NCBI RefSeq assembly: GCF_004342025.1
Contig: NZ_SLWN01000008.1
Span: 357,569-421,568, forward strand
DNA from: Kribbella steppae
Lineage (GTDB): Bacteria; Actinomycetota; Actinomycetes; Propionibacteriales; Kribbellaceae
Length of the DNA stretch: 64,000 nucleotides
Direction: 5' to 3'
Notes under the pieces: generated by a model
The model's input: the letters and a program-made list of their open reading frames with translations, nothing else
Told to the model about the DNA's origin: nothing
Database searches by the model: none
Shown: piece after piece, positions 8,628-16,759 of the stretch
Numbering within the stretch: the stretch's first letter is position 1
Layout: every line of letters starts with the position of its first letter
Translations under genes and position numbers: made by a program

Positions 8628-10193
8628 TCACATCCGGAAGACGCCGAAGTTGGCGCCGTCGAAGCGGGTGCCCTCAACCGGGGCGGAGTGGATGGCGGAC
8701 AGGCAGATGCCGAGGACGGTCCGGGTGTCGCGGGGGTCGATGACGCCGTCGTCGTACAGGCGGCCGGACAGGAACATCGGCAGTGACTCGGCTTCGATCT
8801 GGCCCTCGACGTACGCGCGCATGGCGGCGTCGCCGTCCTCGTCGTACGGCTGGTTCTTCGCGGCCGCGGCGGCGCGTGCCACGATCGACAGCACACCGGC
8901 GAGCTGTTGCGGACCCATCACCGCCGACTTCGCCGACGGCCAGGCGAACAGGAACCGCGGATCGAACGCGCGACCACACATCCCGTAGTGGCCGGCGCCG
9001 TACGACGCGCCCATCAGGATCGAGATGTGCGGCACCCGCGAGTTGGAGACCGCGTTGATCATCTGCGCGCCGTGCTTGATGATCCCGCCCTGCTCGTACT
9101 CCTGCCCGACCATGTAGCCGGTGGTGTTGTGCAGAAAGATCAGCGGTGTGTTCGCCCGGTTCGCGAGCTGGATGAACTGGGCCGCCTTCTGCGACTCCTC
9201 GCTGAACAGGACGCCGCGCGCGTTCGCCAGGATGCCGACCGGATACCCGTGCACCGACGCCCACCCGGTCGCCAGCGACGACCCGTACAGCGGTTTGAAC
9301 TCGTCGAAGACCGAGCCGTCCACCACCCGGGCGATCACGTCCCGCGGATCGAACGGGATCTTCAGGTCACCCGGCACGATCCCGAGCAACTCGTCGGCGT
9401 CGTACAGAGGTTCGTCGTACGACGGCAGCGGCGGCGGACCGAGTTTGCGCCAGTTGAGCCGGGACACGATCTGCCGGCCGAGCCGGATCGCGTCCTGCTC
9501 GTCGACGGCGAAGTAGTCGGCCAGCCCCGAGACCCGGGCGTGCATCGACGCACCGCCGAGGGACTCGTCGTCGGCGTCCTCACCGGTCGCCATCTTCACC
9601 AGCGGCGGCCCGGCCAGGAACACCTTCGCACCACCGTCGACCATCACCACGTAGTCGCTCATGCCGGGGATGTACGCGCCGCCCGCGGTCGAGTTGCCGA
9701 ACACCAGCGCGATCGTCGGGATCCCCTCGGCCGACAACCGGGTCAGGTTGCGGAACATCGCGCCGCCGGGGATGAAGATCTCCTTCTGCGTCGGCAGGTC
9801 CGCACCGCCGGACTCGACCAGGCTGATCACCGGCAGCCGGTTCGCGCGGGCGATCTCGTCCGCCCGCAGAGCCTTCTTGAGTGTCCACGGATTACTCGCG
9901 CCACCCTTGACGGTCGGGTCGTTCGCGGTGATCAGGCACTCGACGCCTTCGACCACCCCGATCCCGGTGACCAGGCTCGCCCCGACCGTGAAGTCGGAAC
10001 CCCAGCCGGCCAGTGGCGACAACTCGAGGAACGGCGAGTCCAGGTCGAGCAGCAACTCGATCCGCTCCCGGGCCAGCAACTTCCCCCGCTTGTGATGCCG
10101 CTCGACGTACTTCTCGCCGCCACCGGCCAGCGCCTTGGCGTGCTCGGCGTCCAGTGCCTCGAGCTTCTCCAGCATCGCCTCACGATTGGTCAT
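8628..10193 (-). CDS. acyl-CoA carboxylase beta subunit (carboxyltransferase)
   Basis: This 521-residue protein is a complete carboxyltransferase of the crotonase fold. The N-terminal half has PFLELSPLAGWGSDFTVGAS, LVESGGADLPTQKEIF and GNSTAGGAYIPGMSDYVVMV, which form the CoA site. The C-terminal half has FIQLANRANTPLIFLHNTTG and GASYGAGHYGMCGRAFDPRF, the biotin side. These motifs fit the methylcrotonyl-/geranyl-CoA carboxylase branch (compare STAGGAY) better than propionyl-CoA carboxylase, though this is a judgement by eye. It pairs with the alpha subunit just downstream. Its ATG (10191-10193) and its GGGAGG site are the arm of repeat copy C. Confidence 0.93.
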   Translation of the reverse strand: MTNREAMLEKLEALDAEHAKALAGGGEKYVERHHKRGKLLARERIELLLDLDSPFLELSPLAGWGSDFTVGASLVTGIGVVEGVECLITANDPTVKGGASNPWTLKKALRADEIARANRLPVISLVESGGADLPTQKEIFIPGGAMFRNLTRLSAEGIPTIALVFGNSTAGGAYIPGMSDYVVMVDGGAKVFLAGPPLVKMATGEDADDESLGGASMHARVSGLADYFAVDEQDAIRLGRQIVSRLNWRKLGPPPLPSYDEPLYDADELLGIVPGDLKIPFDPRDVIARVVDGSVFDEFKPLYGSSLATGWASVHGYPVGILANARGVLFSEESQKAAQFIQLANRANTPLIFLHNTTGYMVGQEYEQGGIIKHGAQMINAVSNSRVPHISILMGASYGAGHYGMCGRAFDPRFLFAWPSAKSAVMGPQQLAGVLSIVARAAAAAKNQPYDEDGDAAMRAYVEGQIEAESLPMFLSGRLYDDGVIDPRDTRTVLGICLSAIHSAPVEGTRFDGANFGVFRM

Positions 10194-10278
10194 GGGGCCT
10201 CCCGGCCTGGACTGAGGAGTGGAGGGAGCGAAGCGACTGGAGCGACGAGGGAAGGGCGGGAGTCAAAGCCCCATGACC
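10188..10278. repeat. full copy C of the palindromic intergenic repeat
   Basis: This copy matches copy B over its whole length with a few substitutions (gcgaagcgac for gcgcagcgac; gaagggcggg for gaaggccggg). It ends in CCCCATGACC like copy B. It sits between the second acyl-CoA dehydrogenase gene and the carboxyltransferase gene, and supplies the start codon and ribosome site of the latter. Confidence 0.9.
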
Positions 10279-10308
10279 CCGCCGTGCCGGAGGCGCAATT
10301 CAATACCG

Positions 10309-11430
10309 TCATCCGGTGAACCCCAGTCGTTTCGAGGCGAGGGTGGTCAGGATCTCGGTGGTGCCGCCGCCGATCGCGAGGATCTTCTGGTCGCGGTACT
10401 GGCGCTCGACCTCGGCCTCACGCATGTAGCCGAGACCGCCGTGCAGCTGGAGTGCCTGGTCGCACACCCATTGCCCGGCTTCGACGGCCGTGTTCTTGGC
10501 GAAGCACACCTCGGCGATCACGTCCTCGCCCTTCAAGGCCCGCTCAGCCACGTGATGCACATAGACCCGGGCCACTGAGATCCGCCGCGCCATCTCGGTG
10601 AGTGTGTGTTGCACGGTCTGCCGCGAGATCAACGGCCGGCCGAAAGTCTCCCGAGCCCGGCACCACTCCACGGTCAGGTCGAGCGCCCGCTGCGCTCCGG
10701 CGTACGCCTGCACCGCCAGCGTCAGCCGCTCGGCGACGAAGTTCACCGCCAGCTGGACGAATCCGGAGCCGGCCGCTCCGACCAGGTTGGCAGCAGGCAC
10801 GCGTACGTCGGTGAACGAGAGCTCGGCCGTGTCCGAACACAGCCAGCCCATCTTCTCCAGCTTCCGCGACACCTCGAACCCGGGCGTGCCACGCTCGATC
10901 ACCAGCAGGCTGATCCCGTGCGCACCCGGCCCGTCCGTCCGGACCGCCGTAGTGACGAAGTCCGCGCGGCATCCCGAGGTGATGTAGGTCTTCGCGCCGT
11001 TGACGACGAACGAGTCGCCGTCCCGCCGGGCCGTCGTACGCAGCGAGGCGACATCCGATCCACCATCGGGCTCGGTGATCGCCAGGGCGCCGATCATCGA
11101 ACCTTGCAGCGTCGGCTCCACCCAGCGCGCGATCTGCTCAACGTTGCCCGCAGCAACAATATGCGGGAGTGCGATCCCGCAGGTCAGCAACGATGCGACC
11201 AGACCGCCCGACCCACCCGCGTAGTGCATCTCCTCCACGACCGCGATCGCATCGAGCAGCGAACCGCCACCGCCGCCGACCTCAGCCGGGAACCCGACCC
11301 CGAGCAGCCCGATCTTCCCGGCCTTCTCGTGCAGGTCGCGCGGCAACTCACCGGCCCGCTCCCACTCGTCCAGATACGGCAGCACCTCGGCTGCCATGAA
11401 TCGTCGGACGGTCTGCCTGAAGTCGTTCAC
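10309..11430 (-). CDS. acyl-CoA dehydrogenase (second of the operon)
   Basis: This 373-residue enzyme shows GVGFPAEVGGGGGSLLDAIA in the N-domain and ALAITEPDGGSDVAS in the beta domain. The C-domain has LQLHGGLGYMREAEVERQYR, with the nearby catalytic-base region typical of the family. It is a paralogue, not a copy, of the dehydrogenase at 5317-6474. I chose GTG 11428-11430 because it overlaps the stop of the AtuA-like gene (GTGA) and has GGAGG 7 bases upstream. Two dehydrogenases around one carboxylase suggest two oxidation steps on either side of carboxylation, as in terpenoid acid breakdown. That order is inferred, not shown. Confidence 0.92.
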   Translation of the reverse strand: MNDFRQTVRRFMAAEVLPYLDEWERAGELPRDLHEKAGKIGLLGVGFPAEVGGGGGSLLDAIAVVEEMHYAGGSGGLVASLLTCGIALPHIVAAGNVEQIARWVEPTLQGSMIGALAITEPDGGSDVASLRTTARRDGDSFVVNGAKTYITSGCRADFVTTAVRTDGPGAHGISLLVIERGTPGFEVSRKLEKMGWLCSDTAELSFTDVRVPAANLVGAAGSGFVQLAVNFVAERLTLAVQAYAGAQRALDLTVEWCRARETFGRPLISRQTVQHTLTEMARRISVARVYVHHVAERALKGEDVIAEVCFAKNTAVEAGQWVCDQALQLHGGLGYMREAEVERQYRDQKILAIGGGTTEILTTLASKRLGFTG

Positions 11431-13139
11431 AGGAGGACCTCCGGTACGTCGACGTACCGGGAACGCAGCCATTCGCCGACCGCCTTCGCCTGCGGATCGA
11501 ACCGCGCCTGCGACGCGACGCCCTCACCCAGCAAGCCTTCGACGACGAAGTTGACCGCCCACAGGTTCGGGAGGAGGTAGCGGGTGACAGTCAGCGGCTG
11601 AGTCTCCGGCAGCAGCTCCTGGAACAGCTCGACCGTCAACGTGTGCGCGAGCCACCGCCAAGCCTTCTCCTGCCGCACCCACACGCCGACGTTCGCATCG
11701 CCGCCCTTGTCGCCGGACCGTGCCCCGGCGATGCGGCCGAACGGGACCTCACGCGTCCGTGGGCGGCCACTCGACGCGAGCTGTGGCAGCGGAATCGGCA
11801 GCTCGATGTCCTCGACCGGGGTCAGCGGCTGCGTCTCCGCCGCGGGCTCGACGGCCTTCCGAGTGCCATCCGGCAGTACGACGACCTGCTCGACCTCGTG
11901 GATGTCGACGTACCCGGCCTGGAAGATCCCGTACGGCGATCCCTCGCCAGGCGGAGCGGTGACGTGGAATCCGGGGTAGCTCGACAACGCCAGCTCGACC
12001 GCGGCACTGGAGAACGCACGACCGACGACCTTCGGGTCCGGGTCCTTGACGGCACAGCGGAGGAAGACGCTCGCCTCCTCCTCGGAGTCCGCGTTCGGCT
12101 TCTCGGTCCAGGCGAGCGTCCACCGCAGCTCAGCGGGCCTGGAAGCCAGCGCCTGCTCGAGCTGCCGCTGCACCAGCTCCGCCTTCGCCTCGAGCTCGAG
12201 CCCGGTCAGCACGAAATCCACCTCGTTGCGGAACCCACCGACGCTGTTGAGCGACACCTTGTACGTCGGTGGCGGCGGCTCACCGCGGACACCGCTGATC
12301 CGGATGCGATCAGGTCCGTCGACGCTGAGCTCGATCGTGTCGAGGCGGGTGGTGACGTCCGGACCGGCGTACCGGGCGCCGGTGATCTCGTAGAGGAGTT
12401 GCGCCTTGACCGTGTCGATCGAGACCGCGCCGCCGGTGTTGTCGTGCTTGGTGATGACGCTGCTGCCGTCCGCGTCGATCTCGGCGATCGGGAACCCGGG
12501 CCGGCCGAGATCGCGGATCTCGCCGAAGAAGGCGTAGTTGCCGCCGGTCGCCTGACAGCCGCACTCGATCACGTGCCCGGCCACTACGGCACCGGCGAGT
12601 TCGTCGTACTGGGTCCGCTTCCAGCCGTGGTGGGCGGCGGCCGGTCCGACGATCACCGAGGCATCGGTGACCCGGCCGGTGACGACGACATCCGCGCCGG
12701 CTTGCAGGGCGTCGGCGATGCCCCAAGCGCCGAGGTACGCGTTAGCGGTGAGCGGCGTGCCGAGGTCGAGCTCAGCGGCCCGGGGCAGGAGGTCGTCGCC
12801 TTCGACGTACGCGATCTTGGGGTGCAGGCCGAGCTTGTCAGCCAGGTCCGCGATGGCCTGGGCGAGGCCCGCCGGGTTGAGGCCGCCGGCGTTGCTGACG
12901 ATCTTGACGCCGCGGTCGAGTGCCTCGCCGAGGCCGGTCTCGAGTTGTTTGAGGAACGTCCGTGCGTACCCGAGCGACGGGTCCTTCAGCCGGTCCCGGC
13001 CGAGGATCAGCATGGTCAGCTCGGCCAGGTAGTCGCCGGTCAGGACGTCGAGCGGCCCGCCGGTGAGCATCTCCTGGACCGCGCTGAACCGATCGCCGTA
13101 GAACCCGGACGCGTTCCCGATCCTGATCGGCGTGGTCAT
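11427..13139 (-). CDS. AtuA-like (DUF1446) acyclic terpene utilisation protein
   Basis: The 570-residue protein opens with IRIGNASGFYGDRFSAVQEM, the characteristic start of the AtuA/DUF1446 family. GDYLAELTMLILGR and KIVSNAGGLNPAGLAQAI follow. The C-terminal part (FGRIAGARSGDKGGDANVGV near 485-505) is the AtuA-like ferredoxin-fold extension, fused here as in longer family members. The biochemical role is not settled; in Pseudomonas, atuA belongs to the citronellol/geraniol operon. The start ATG overlaps the TIGR03084 stop (ATGA), and its own stop overlaps the next gene, so the operon is tightly coupled. The gene is the best hint that this operon handles branched terpenoid acids. Confidence 0.9.
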   Translation of the reverse strand: MTTPIRIGNASGFYGDRFSAVQEMLTGGPLDVLTGDYLAELTMLILGRDRLKDPSLGYARTFLKQLETGLGEALDRGVKIVSNAGGLNPAGLAQAIADLADKLGLHPKIAYVEGDDLLPRAAELDLGTPLTANAYLGAWGIADALQAGADVVVTGRVTDASVIVGPAAAHHGWKRTQYDELAGAVVAGHVIECGCQATGGNYAFFGEIRDLGRPGFPIAEIDADGSSVITKHDNTGGAVSIDTVKAQLLYEITGARYAGPDVTTRLDTIELSVDGPDRIRISGVRGEPPPPTYKVSLNSVGGFRNEVDFVLTGLELEAKAELVQRQLEQALASRPAELRWTLAWTEKPNADSEEEASVFLRCAVKDPDPKVVGRAFSSAAVELALSSYPGFHVTAPPGEGSPYGIFQAGYVDIHEVEQVVVLPDGTRKAVEPAAETQPLTPVEDIELPIPLPQLASSGRPRTREVPFGRIAGARSGDKGGDANVGVWVRQEKAWRWLAHTLTVELFQELLPETQPLTVTRYLLPNLWAVNFVVEGLLGEGVASQARFDPQAKAVGEWLRSRYVDVPEVLL

Positions 13140-13924
13140 CCGAACTGCCCTCGCTCGCGGCCCTGACCGGGCAGCCCCGCGAACGCCTGGATGATGCCGA
13201 GCCACTCCTCCGCGTCCGCACCTTCGGCCTGTACGGCGAGATCGTCGCGATGCCGGCGTTGGGTCGCCAGCAAACAGAAGTCGAGCGCCGGAGCGGTCAC
13301 GCGCTGCCTGGCGTCGTCGGGACCCCAGGTCCAGGTCTGATCGTCCGGGCCGGTGAGCTCGACGTAGAACGGCTCGGTCGGTGGGGTGCGGTTGTTCAGG
13401 AGGTAGGCGAAGTCACGAGTGCGGACCGCCAGGTGGGCGACGTGGCGCAGTCGGTTTGACGGCTGGCGGGTGACCTGCAGTGCGTCGACCACGTCCTGCC
13501 CGTGTGCCCACGTCTCCATCAGCCGTGCCGTCGCCATCGAGGTCGGACTCATCGGCGGTCCGTACCACAGCACCTTCTCGCCGGCCGGCACCTGCTTGAG
13601 CGCCTCGGCGATCTCGGCGCGCGTCTCACGCCAATACGTCAGCAGCTGATCCGGCGGCAATGCGGCCGTCTCGTTGGCGCCCTCGTCGACGTACGTCGAC
13701 GGGTTGGCGGCGGCGTGCTCCAGCGAGGCCTTGAAGGCGTCGGGATCGGTGACGGCGAGGTGCGCGGCCTCGTCGGTCCAGGCGAGATGGGCGATCTGGT
13801 GGGCGATCGTCCAGCCTTCGGCCGGTGTCGGCGTGGACCAATCGTCGGCCGGCAATCCGCCGACCAGCCGGTCCAGGTCCGCGCTCTCGGCCCACAGATC
13901 GGCCAGCACTTCTTCCAGTTGCAC
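13136..13924 (-). CDS. TIGR03084 family protein (DinB/maleylpyruvate-isomerase-like metal-binding)
   Basis: This 262-residue protein has the DinB-like four-helix fold pattern. WTIAHQIAHLAWTDEAAHLA (about 40-60) and RLMETWAHGQDVVDALQV (mid-protein) supply the histidines expected to bind metal. Such proteins often use mycothiol or act as thiol-dependent isomerases, but this family's reaction is unproven. GTG 13922-13924 is the likely start, with GGGGAG 6 bases upstream; a longer open frame to 13987 lacks a good site. It heads the acyl-CoA operon, overlapping the AtuA-like gene by ATGA. TIGR03084 proteins often accompany AtuA-like genes in actinobacteria, as far as I recall. Confidence 0.85.
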   Translation of the reverse strand: MQLEEVLADLWAESADLDRLVGGLPADDWSTPTPAEGWTIAHQIAHLAWTDEAAHLAVTDPDAFKASLEHAAANPSTYVDEGANETAALPPDQLLTYWRETRAEIAEALKQVPAGEKVLWYGPPMSPTSMATARLMETWAHGQDVVDALQVTRQPSNRLRHVAHLAVRTRDFAYLLNNRTPPTEPFYVELTGPDDQTWTWGPDDARQRVTAPALDFCLLATQRRHRDDLAVQAEGADAEEWLGIIQAFAGLPGQGRERGQFG

Positions 13925-13984
13925 GCTGCACTCCCCGGGGTCGGGATCTTGCCTGCCGAGCGTTGCACGGCCGGCAAAAAGAAT

Positions 13985-13996
13985 CAAGCGTGCTTG
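13985..13996. promoter_or_regulatory. palindrome at the operon head: operator or weak terminator
   Basis: CAAGCGTGCTTG is a 12-base inverted repeat flanked by A- and T-runs, about 60 bases before the first gene of the acyl-CoA operon. Read leftward it also follows the monooxygenase stop and precedes ATTCTTTTT, so a short terminator hairpin is an alternative. The stem is only 5 bp, which favours a protein-binding site. Confidence 0.4.
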
Positions 13997-14000
13997 TTTT

Positions 14001-15143
14001 TCAGTTCGGCAGCGTGGGCGGCGTCCAGTCGGACCACTGCGCGGTCGCCTTCCGCCAGGCCGCGGGCGGGATCAACCGGGCGGCGACGGAGACCGCGAAG
14101 TGGGCCAGCCAGCTGGTGTTCGACGTCCGCCGTACCGACGCGCGGGCCGCCTCCGCCATCGGTTGCACCCTTGCTCGTCGTTGCTCGTCGTACCTCTTCA
14201 GCCCGTCAGAGACGTCACCCGATGCGAGGCAAGCGGCCAGGACGACGGCATCCTCGATCGCCTGACATGCACCCTGGCCCAGGTCCGGCGGCATCGCGTG
14301 CGCCGCGTCGCCGAGCAGTACGACGCGATCGTTCACGAACGTCGGCAGCGGGTCGATGTCGACGATGTCGTTGTGCAACACCTGATCCTCGGGCGTTGTC
14401 GCGATCAGCGCCGGAATCGGATGGTGCCAGTCACCGACCCGATTCAGCACCTCCCGGCGATCGTCGGCGTACAGCTGGTTCGGCCGGTCTCCGTTGACCA
14501 TGACGAACCAGTAGACGCGCTCGTCCGGGAGTGGCAGTACGCCGACCTGCACACCACGGCCGAGCGTCAGCGACTCCTGCACCGGCCAGACGGACCCGCT
14601 CGGCGTTACACCACGCCAGACCGTCCGGTGCTGGAAGACGGGGTCGCCGGACCACAGGCTGCGCCGGGTGATGCTGTTGACTCCGTCGGCGGCGATCACC
14701 AGGTCGGCGCTCAGTTCGTGTTCCTCGCCGGCAGATCGGCAGACCACGGCGCCCTTGGGTGACACCGACACCACCTCGGCATCGGTGTGCAGGGCCGCCT
14801 CGGGCAGTTCCTTCCGCAGTACGTCGTGCAGGTCGGCCCGATGGATCGCGAGTACGCCGACATCCTCCGGGTGACTGTGGCGCAGCCAGCGGCCGGACGG
14901 CGTCCGCACGTTGCCGCGCGAGATCGTCGGGATCGTCCGCGGCCCGACGTCCAGTTCGAGCACGTCGAGGGCCCGCTCCGCGTTCGGCCACAGCGTCAGC
15001 CCGGCGCCGACCTCGGCGATGATCGGAGCCCGCTCGAGCACAGTGACCGACCAGCCGATCCGCCGCAGTCCCACCGCTGCCGCCAGCCCGCCGATGCCGG
15101 CGCCGATGATCAGCGCGGTCGAAGTTTCCTCACGCGTCCCCAT
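14001..15143 (-). CDS. FAD-dependent monooxygenase (class A aromatic hydroxylase type)
   Basis: The 380-residue protein has the dinucleotide motif ALIIGAGIGGLAAAVGLRRI at its N-terminus. DLVIAADGVNSITRR (the DG motif) lies mid-protein, and RVVLLGDAAHAMPPDLGQGA (the GD motif for FAD ribityl contact) about two thirds along. These three motifs define class A flavin monooxygenases such as salicylate or hydroxybenzoate hydroxylases. The substrate cannot be read. ATG 15141-15143 is the likely start, since the upstream open frame is not protein-like. It is divergent from a GntR/HutC regulator with about 130 bases between, so control by that regulator is plausible. Confidence 0.9.
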   Translation of the reverse strand: MGTREETSTALIIGAGIGGLAAAVGLRRIGWSVTVLERAPIIAEVGAGLTLWPNAERALDVLELDVGPRTIPTISRGNVRTPSGRWLRHSHPEDVGVLAIHRADLHDVLRKELPEAALHTDAEVVSVSPKGAVVCRSAGEEHELSADLVIAADGVNSITRRSLWSGDPVFQHRTVWRGVTPSGSVWPVQESLTLGRGVQVGVLPLPDERVYWFVMVNGDRPNQLYADDRREVLNRVGDWHHPIPALIATTPEDQVLHNDIVDIDPLPTFVNDRVVLLGDAAHAMPPDLGQGACQAIEDAVVLAACLASGDVSDGLKRYDEQRRARVQPMAEAARASVRRTSNTSWLAHFAVSVAARLIPPAAWRKATAQWSDWTPPTLPN

Positions 15144-15180
15144 GCGTCGGAGGCTACTTCTTCGCAAGCTCCCGGGGGGA

Positions 15181-15194
15181 AGTGGTCTACCAGG
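15181..15194. promoter_or_regulatory. candidate GntR/HutC operator
   Basis: AGTGGTCTACCAGG contains the inverted repeat TGGT-CT-ACCA. Its first nine bases equal the left part of the DasR-type dre site (AGTGGTCTAGACCACT), known for HutC-subfamily regulators; two central bases are missing. It lies in the divergent region between the monooxygenase and GntR genes. Confidence 0.4.
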
Positions 15195-15271
15195 TTTGGC
15201 GCGTGGTTCAAGCGTTTCGATCGGTGTGGAAAGTCTTTCTGACGACCCCGTGTAGGTGTTACGCAAGACCA

Positions 15272-16012
15272 ATGCATGGTTCGCTGCCCGGGAAGGCCGC
15301 CGAGATCCGGGCGTTGCTGCTCAGCTTGATCGACACCCTGCCCGAGGGTGCCGCGCTGCCGCCGGAGCGGGAGTTGGCGGTCCGCTGGAACGTGGCCCGG
15401 ATGACGCTGCGCCGCGCCGTCGACGAGTTGGTGATCGAGGAACTGCTGGTCCGCCGGCACGGCAGCGGTACCTACACGAACCGCCCGAAGGTGGCGAAGT
15501 GGCTCGGCATGATCGGTTTCTCCGAGGACGTCCGACGGCGCGGGATGCGACCGGGCAGCACGATGCTCGAGTTCCGGCACCAGAAGGCCGAGCGCTCCGC
15601 CGCCCGCCGGCTCCGCATCCCCGTCGGCGACCCGATCATCACGTTCACCCGGCTCCGCCTGGCCGACGACGTACCGATGGTGGTCGAGCGCACCACGCTG
15701 CCCGCCGGGTACGTCCCCGGTCTGCAGGCCGACGACCTCAACGGTTCGCTGTACGACCTGCTCAACAACCGGTACGGCATCGACCACGTCAGCGGCACCT
15801 CACGGATCGAACCGGTCATGCCCGACGCCAAGACCGCGGGCTGGCTCGACATCCCCACGACCCAGCCCTGCCTTGCGGTCCACGGCATCAGCTTCGACCA
15901 TCGCGACCGCGTCTTCGAGTACACCTCAGCCCTCTACCGAGGCGACCGCTACGCCTTCACCACCGAACTCCGCACCACCCCGACCCTCCGCGCCGACGCC
16001 CGCGGCCTGTAG
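15272..16012 (+). CDS. GntR-family regulator, HutC subfamily (UTRA domain)
   Basis: The 246-residue protein has a winged-helix domain at about 1-70, with LPPERELAVRWNVARMTLRR and LVRRHGSGTYTNRP, the usual GntR pattern. A UTRA ligand-binding domain follows (FTRLRLADDVPMVVERTTLP; YRGDRYAFTTELR at the end). HutC-type regulators sense amino sugars, histidine intermediates or other small effectors; the ligand here is unknown. ATG 15272 fits the domain start, and the open frame before it is not protein-like. The divergent monooxygenase gene is the obvious candidate target, with a palindromic site between them. An 11-bp stem follows the stop. Confidence 0.9.
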   Translation: MHGSLPGKAAEIRALLLSLIDTLPEGAALPPERELAVRWNVARMTLRRAVDELVIEELLVRRHGSGTYTNRPKVAKWLGMIGFSEDVRRRGMRPGSTMLEFRHQKAERSAARRLRIPVGDPIITFTRLRLADDVPMVVERTTLPAGYVPGLQADDLNGSLYDLLNNRYGIDHVSGTSRIEPVMPDAKTAGWLDIPTTQPCLAVHGISFDHRDRVFEYTSALYRGDRYAFTTELRTTPTLRADARGL

Positions 16013-16015
16013 CCG

Positions 16016-16042
16016 CTACTCCTTGCTGAAGGCAAGGAGTAG
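16016..16042 (+). terminator. hairpin after the GntR gene
   Basis: CTACTCCTTGC and GCAAGGAGTAG form a perfect 11-bp stem with a 5-base loop, starting 3 bases after the stop codon. There is no U-run, which is common for actinobacterial terminators. Confidence 0.75.
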
Positions 16043-16100
16043 TTGCCGTGTCACGGTGATTACTCTCGGTGGACAGCAGGTAACTATCGTGGGCAGCCTC

Positions 16101-16754
16101 ATGGATCTCAGAAGCCCGATCAGCACCGCCATCCCATCGCTGGACGGCCCCGTGCTGCAGGTGCTCGCCCGCAGTGAACGCGGCCTGTCCGGCCGGCAGA
16201 TCCACAAACTCGCCGGCACCGGAAGCGTCGCCGGCGTTCGCCTCGTCCTGCAGCGGCTCGCGACCACCGGCCTCGTCCACGTCGACGACGTCGGCAACTC
16301 GTTGCTCTATCACCTCAACCGCAACCACCTCGTCGCCCCGGCCGTGGAGTTCCTCGCCGACCTCCGCAGTACTCTCACCAGCCGCCTCGCCGACGAGATC
16401 AGCGCCTGGCGGATCCCGCCGGTGCACGCCAGCCTGTACGGCGCGATCGCGCGCGGCGACGGTGATCTCGAGAGTGACGTCGACCTGCTGCTGATCCGCC
16501 CGGACCAGGTCGACACCGGCGACGTCCTCTGGGAGGACCAGGCCGCCCGGCTGATGCAGTCGGTCGTCGACCTCACCGGCAACCCGGCCCACGTCTTCGA
16601 GCTCAGCCGCACCGAGCTCACCGACCACCTCACCAAAGAGGACCCCATCCTCAACGACTGGCTCCAACCGAGCCTCCCGCTGTACGGCGTCCCCGTTCCC
16701 TCGCTCCTGGACCGGACCACGCCCGTGCATCGTGCCCGTCTAGGCGTGAGCTGA
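16101..16754 (+). CDS. HTH-nucleotidyltransferase domain protein
   Basis: The 217-residue protein joins an N-terminal winged helix (about 1-75; GLSGRQIHKLAGTGSVAGVR) to a nucleotidyltransferase-fold domain. The key motif LYGAIARGDGDLESDVDLLL contains the G-x-ARGD...SDxDL pattern of minimal nucleotidyltransferases (the MNT/KNT superfamily), with two aspartates for metal. The first motif has GA instead of the usual GS. Minimal nucleotidyltransferases often pair with HEPN toxins and AMPylate them, but no HEPN gene is adjacent here. The HTH fusion suggests DNA binding or autoregulation. GTG 16089 is an alternative start. The function is unknown. Confidence 0.75.
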   Translation: MDLRSPISTAIPSLDGPVLQVLARSERGLSGRQIHKLAGTGSVAGVRLVLQRLATTGLVHVDDVGNSLLYHLNRNHLVAPAVEFLADLRSTLTSRLADEISAWRIPPVHASLYGAIARGDGDLESDVDLLLIRPDQVDTGDVLWEDQAARLMQSVVDLTGNPAHVFELSRTELTDHLTKEDPILNDWLQPSLPLYGVPVPSLLDRTTPVHRARLGVS

Positions 16755-16759
16755 CCTAG

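Noticed and set aside
11643..13166. A long plus-strand frame opposite the AtuA-like gene
   Set aside because: It is composed of Arg/Val/Asp-rich shadow sequence, whereas the minus strand gives a full family match.
13985..13996. KstR2-type binding site
   Set aside because: The published-type spacing is CAAG-2-CTTG; here the two halves are 4 bases apart, so only a generic operator call is justified.
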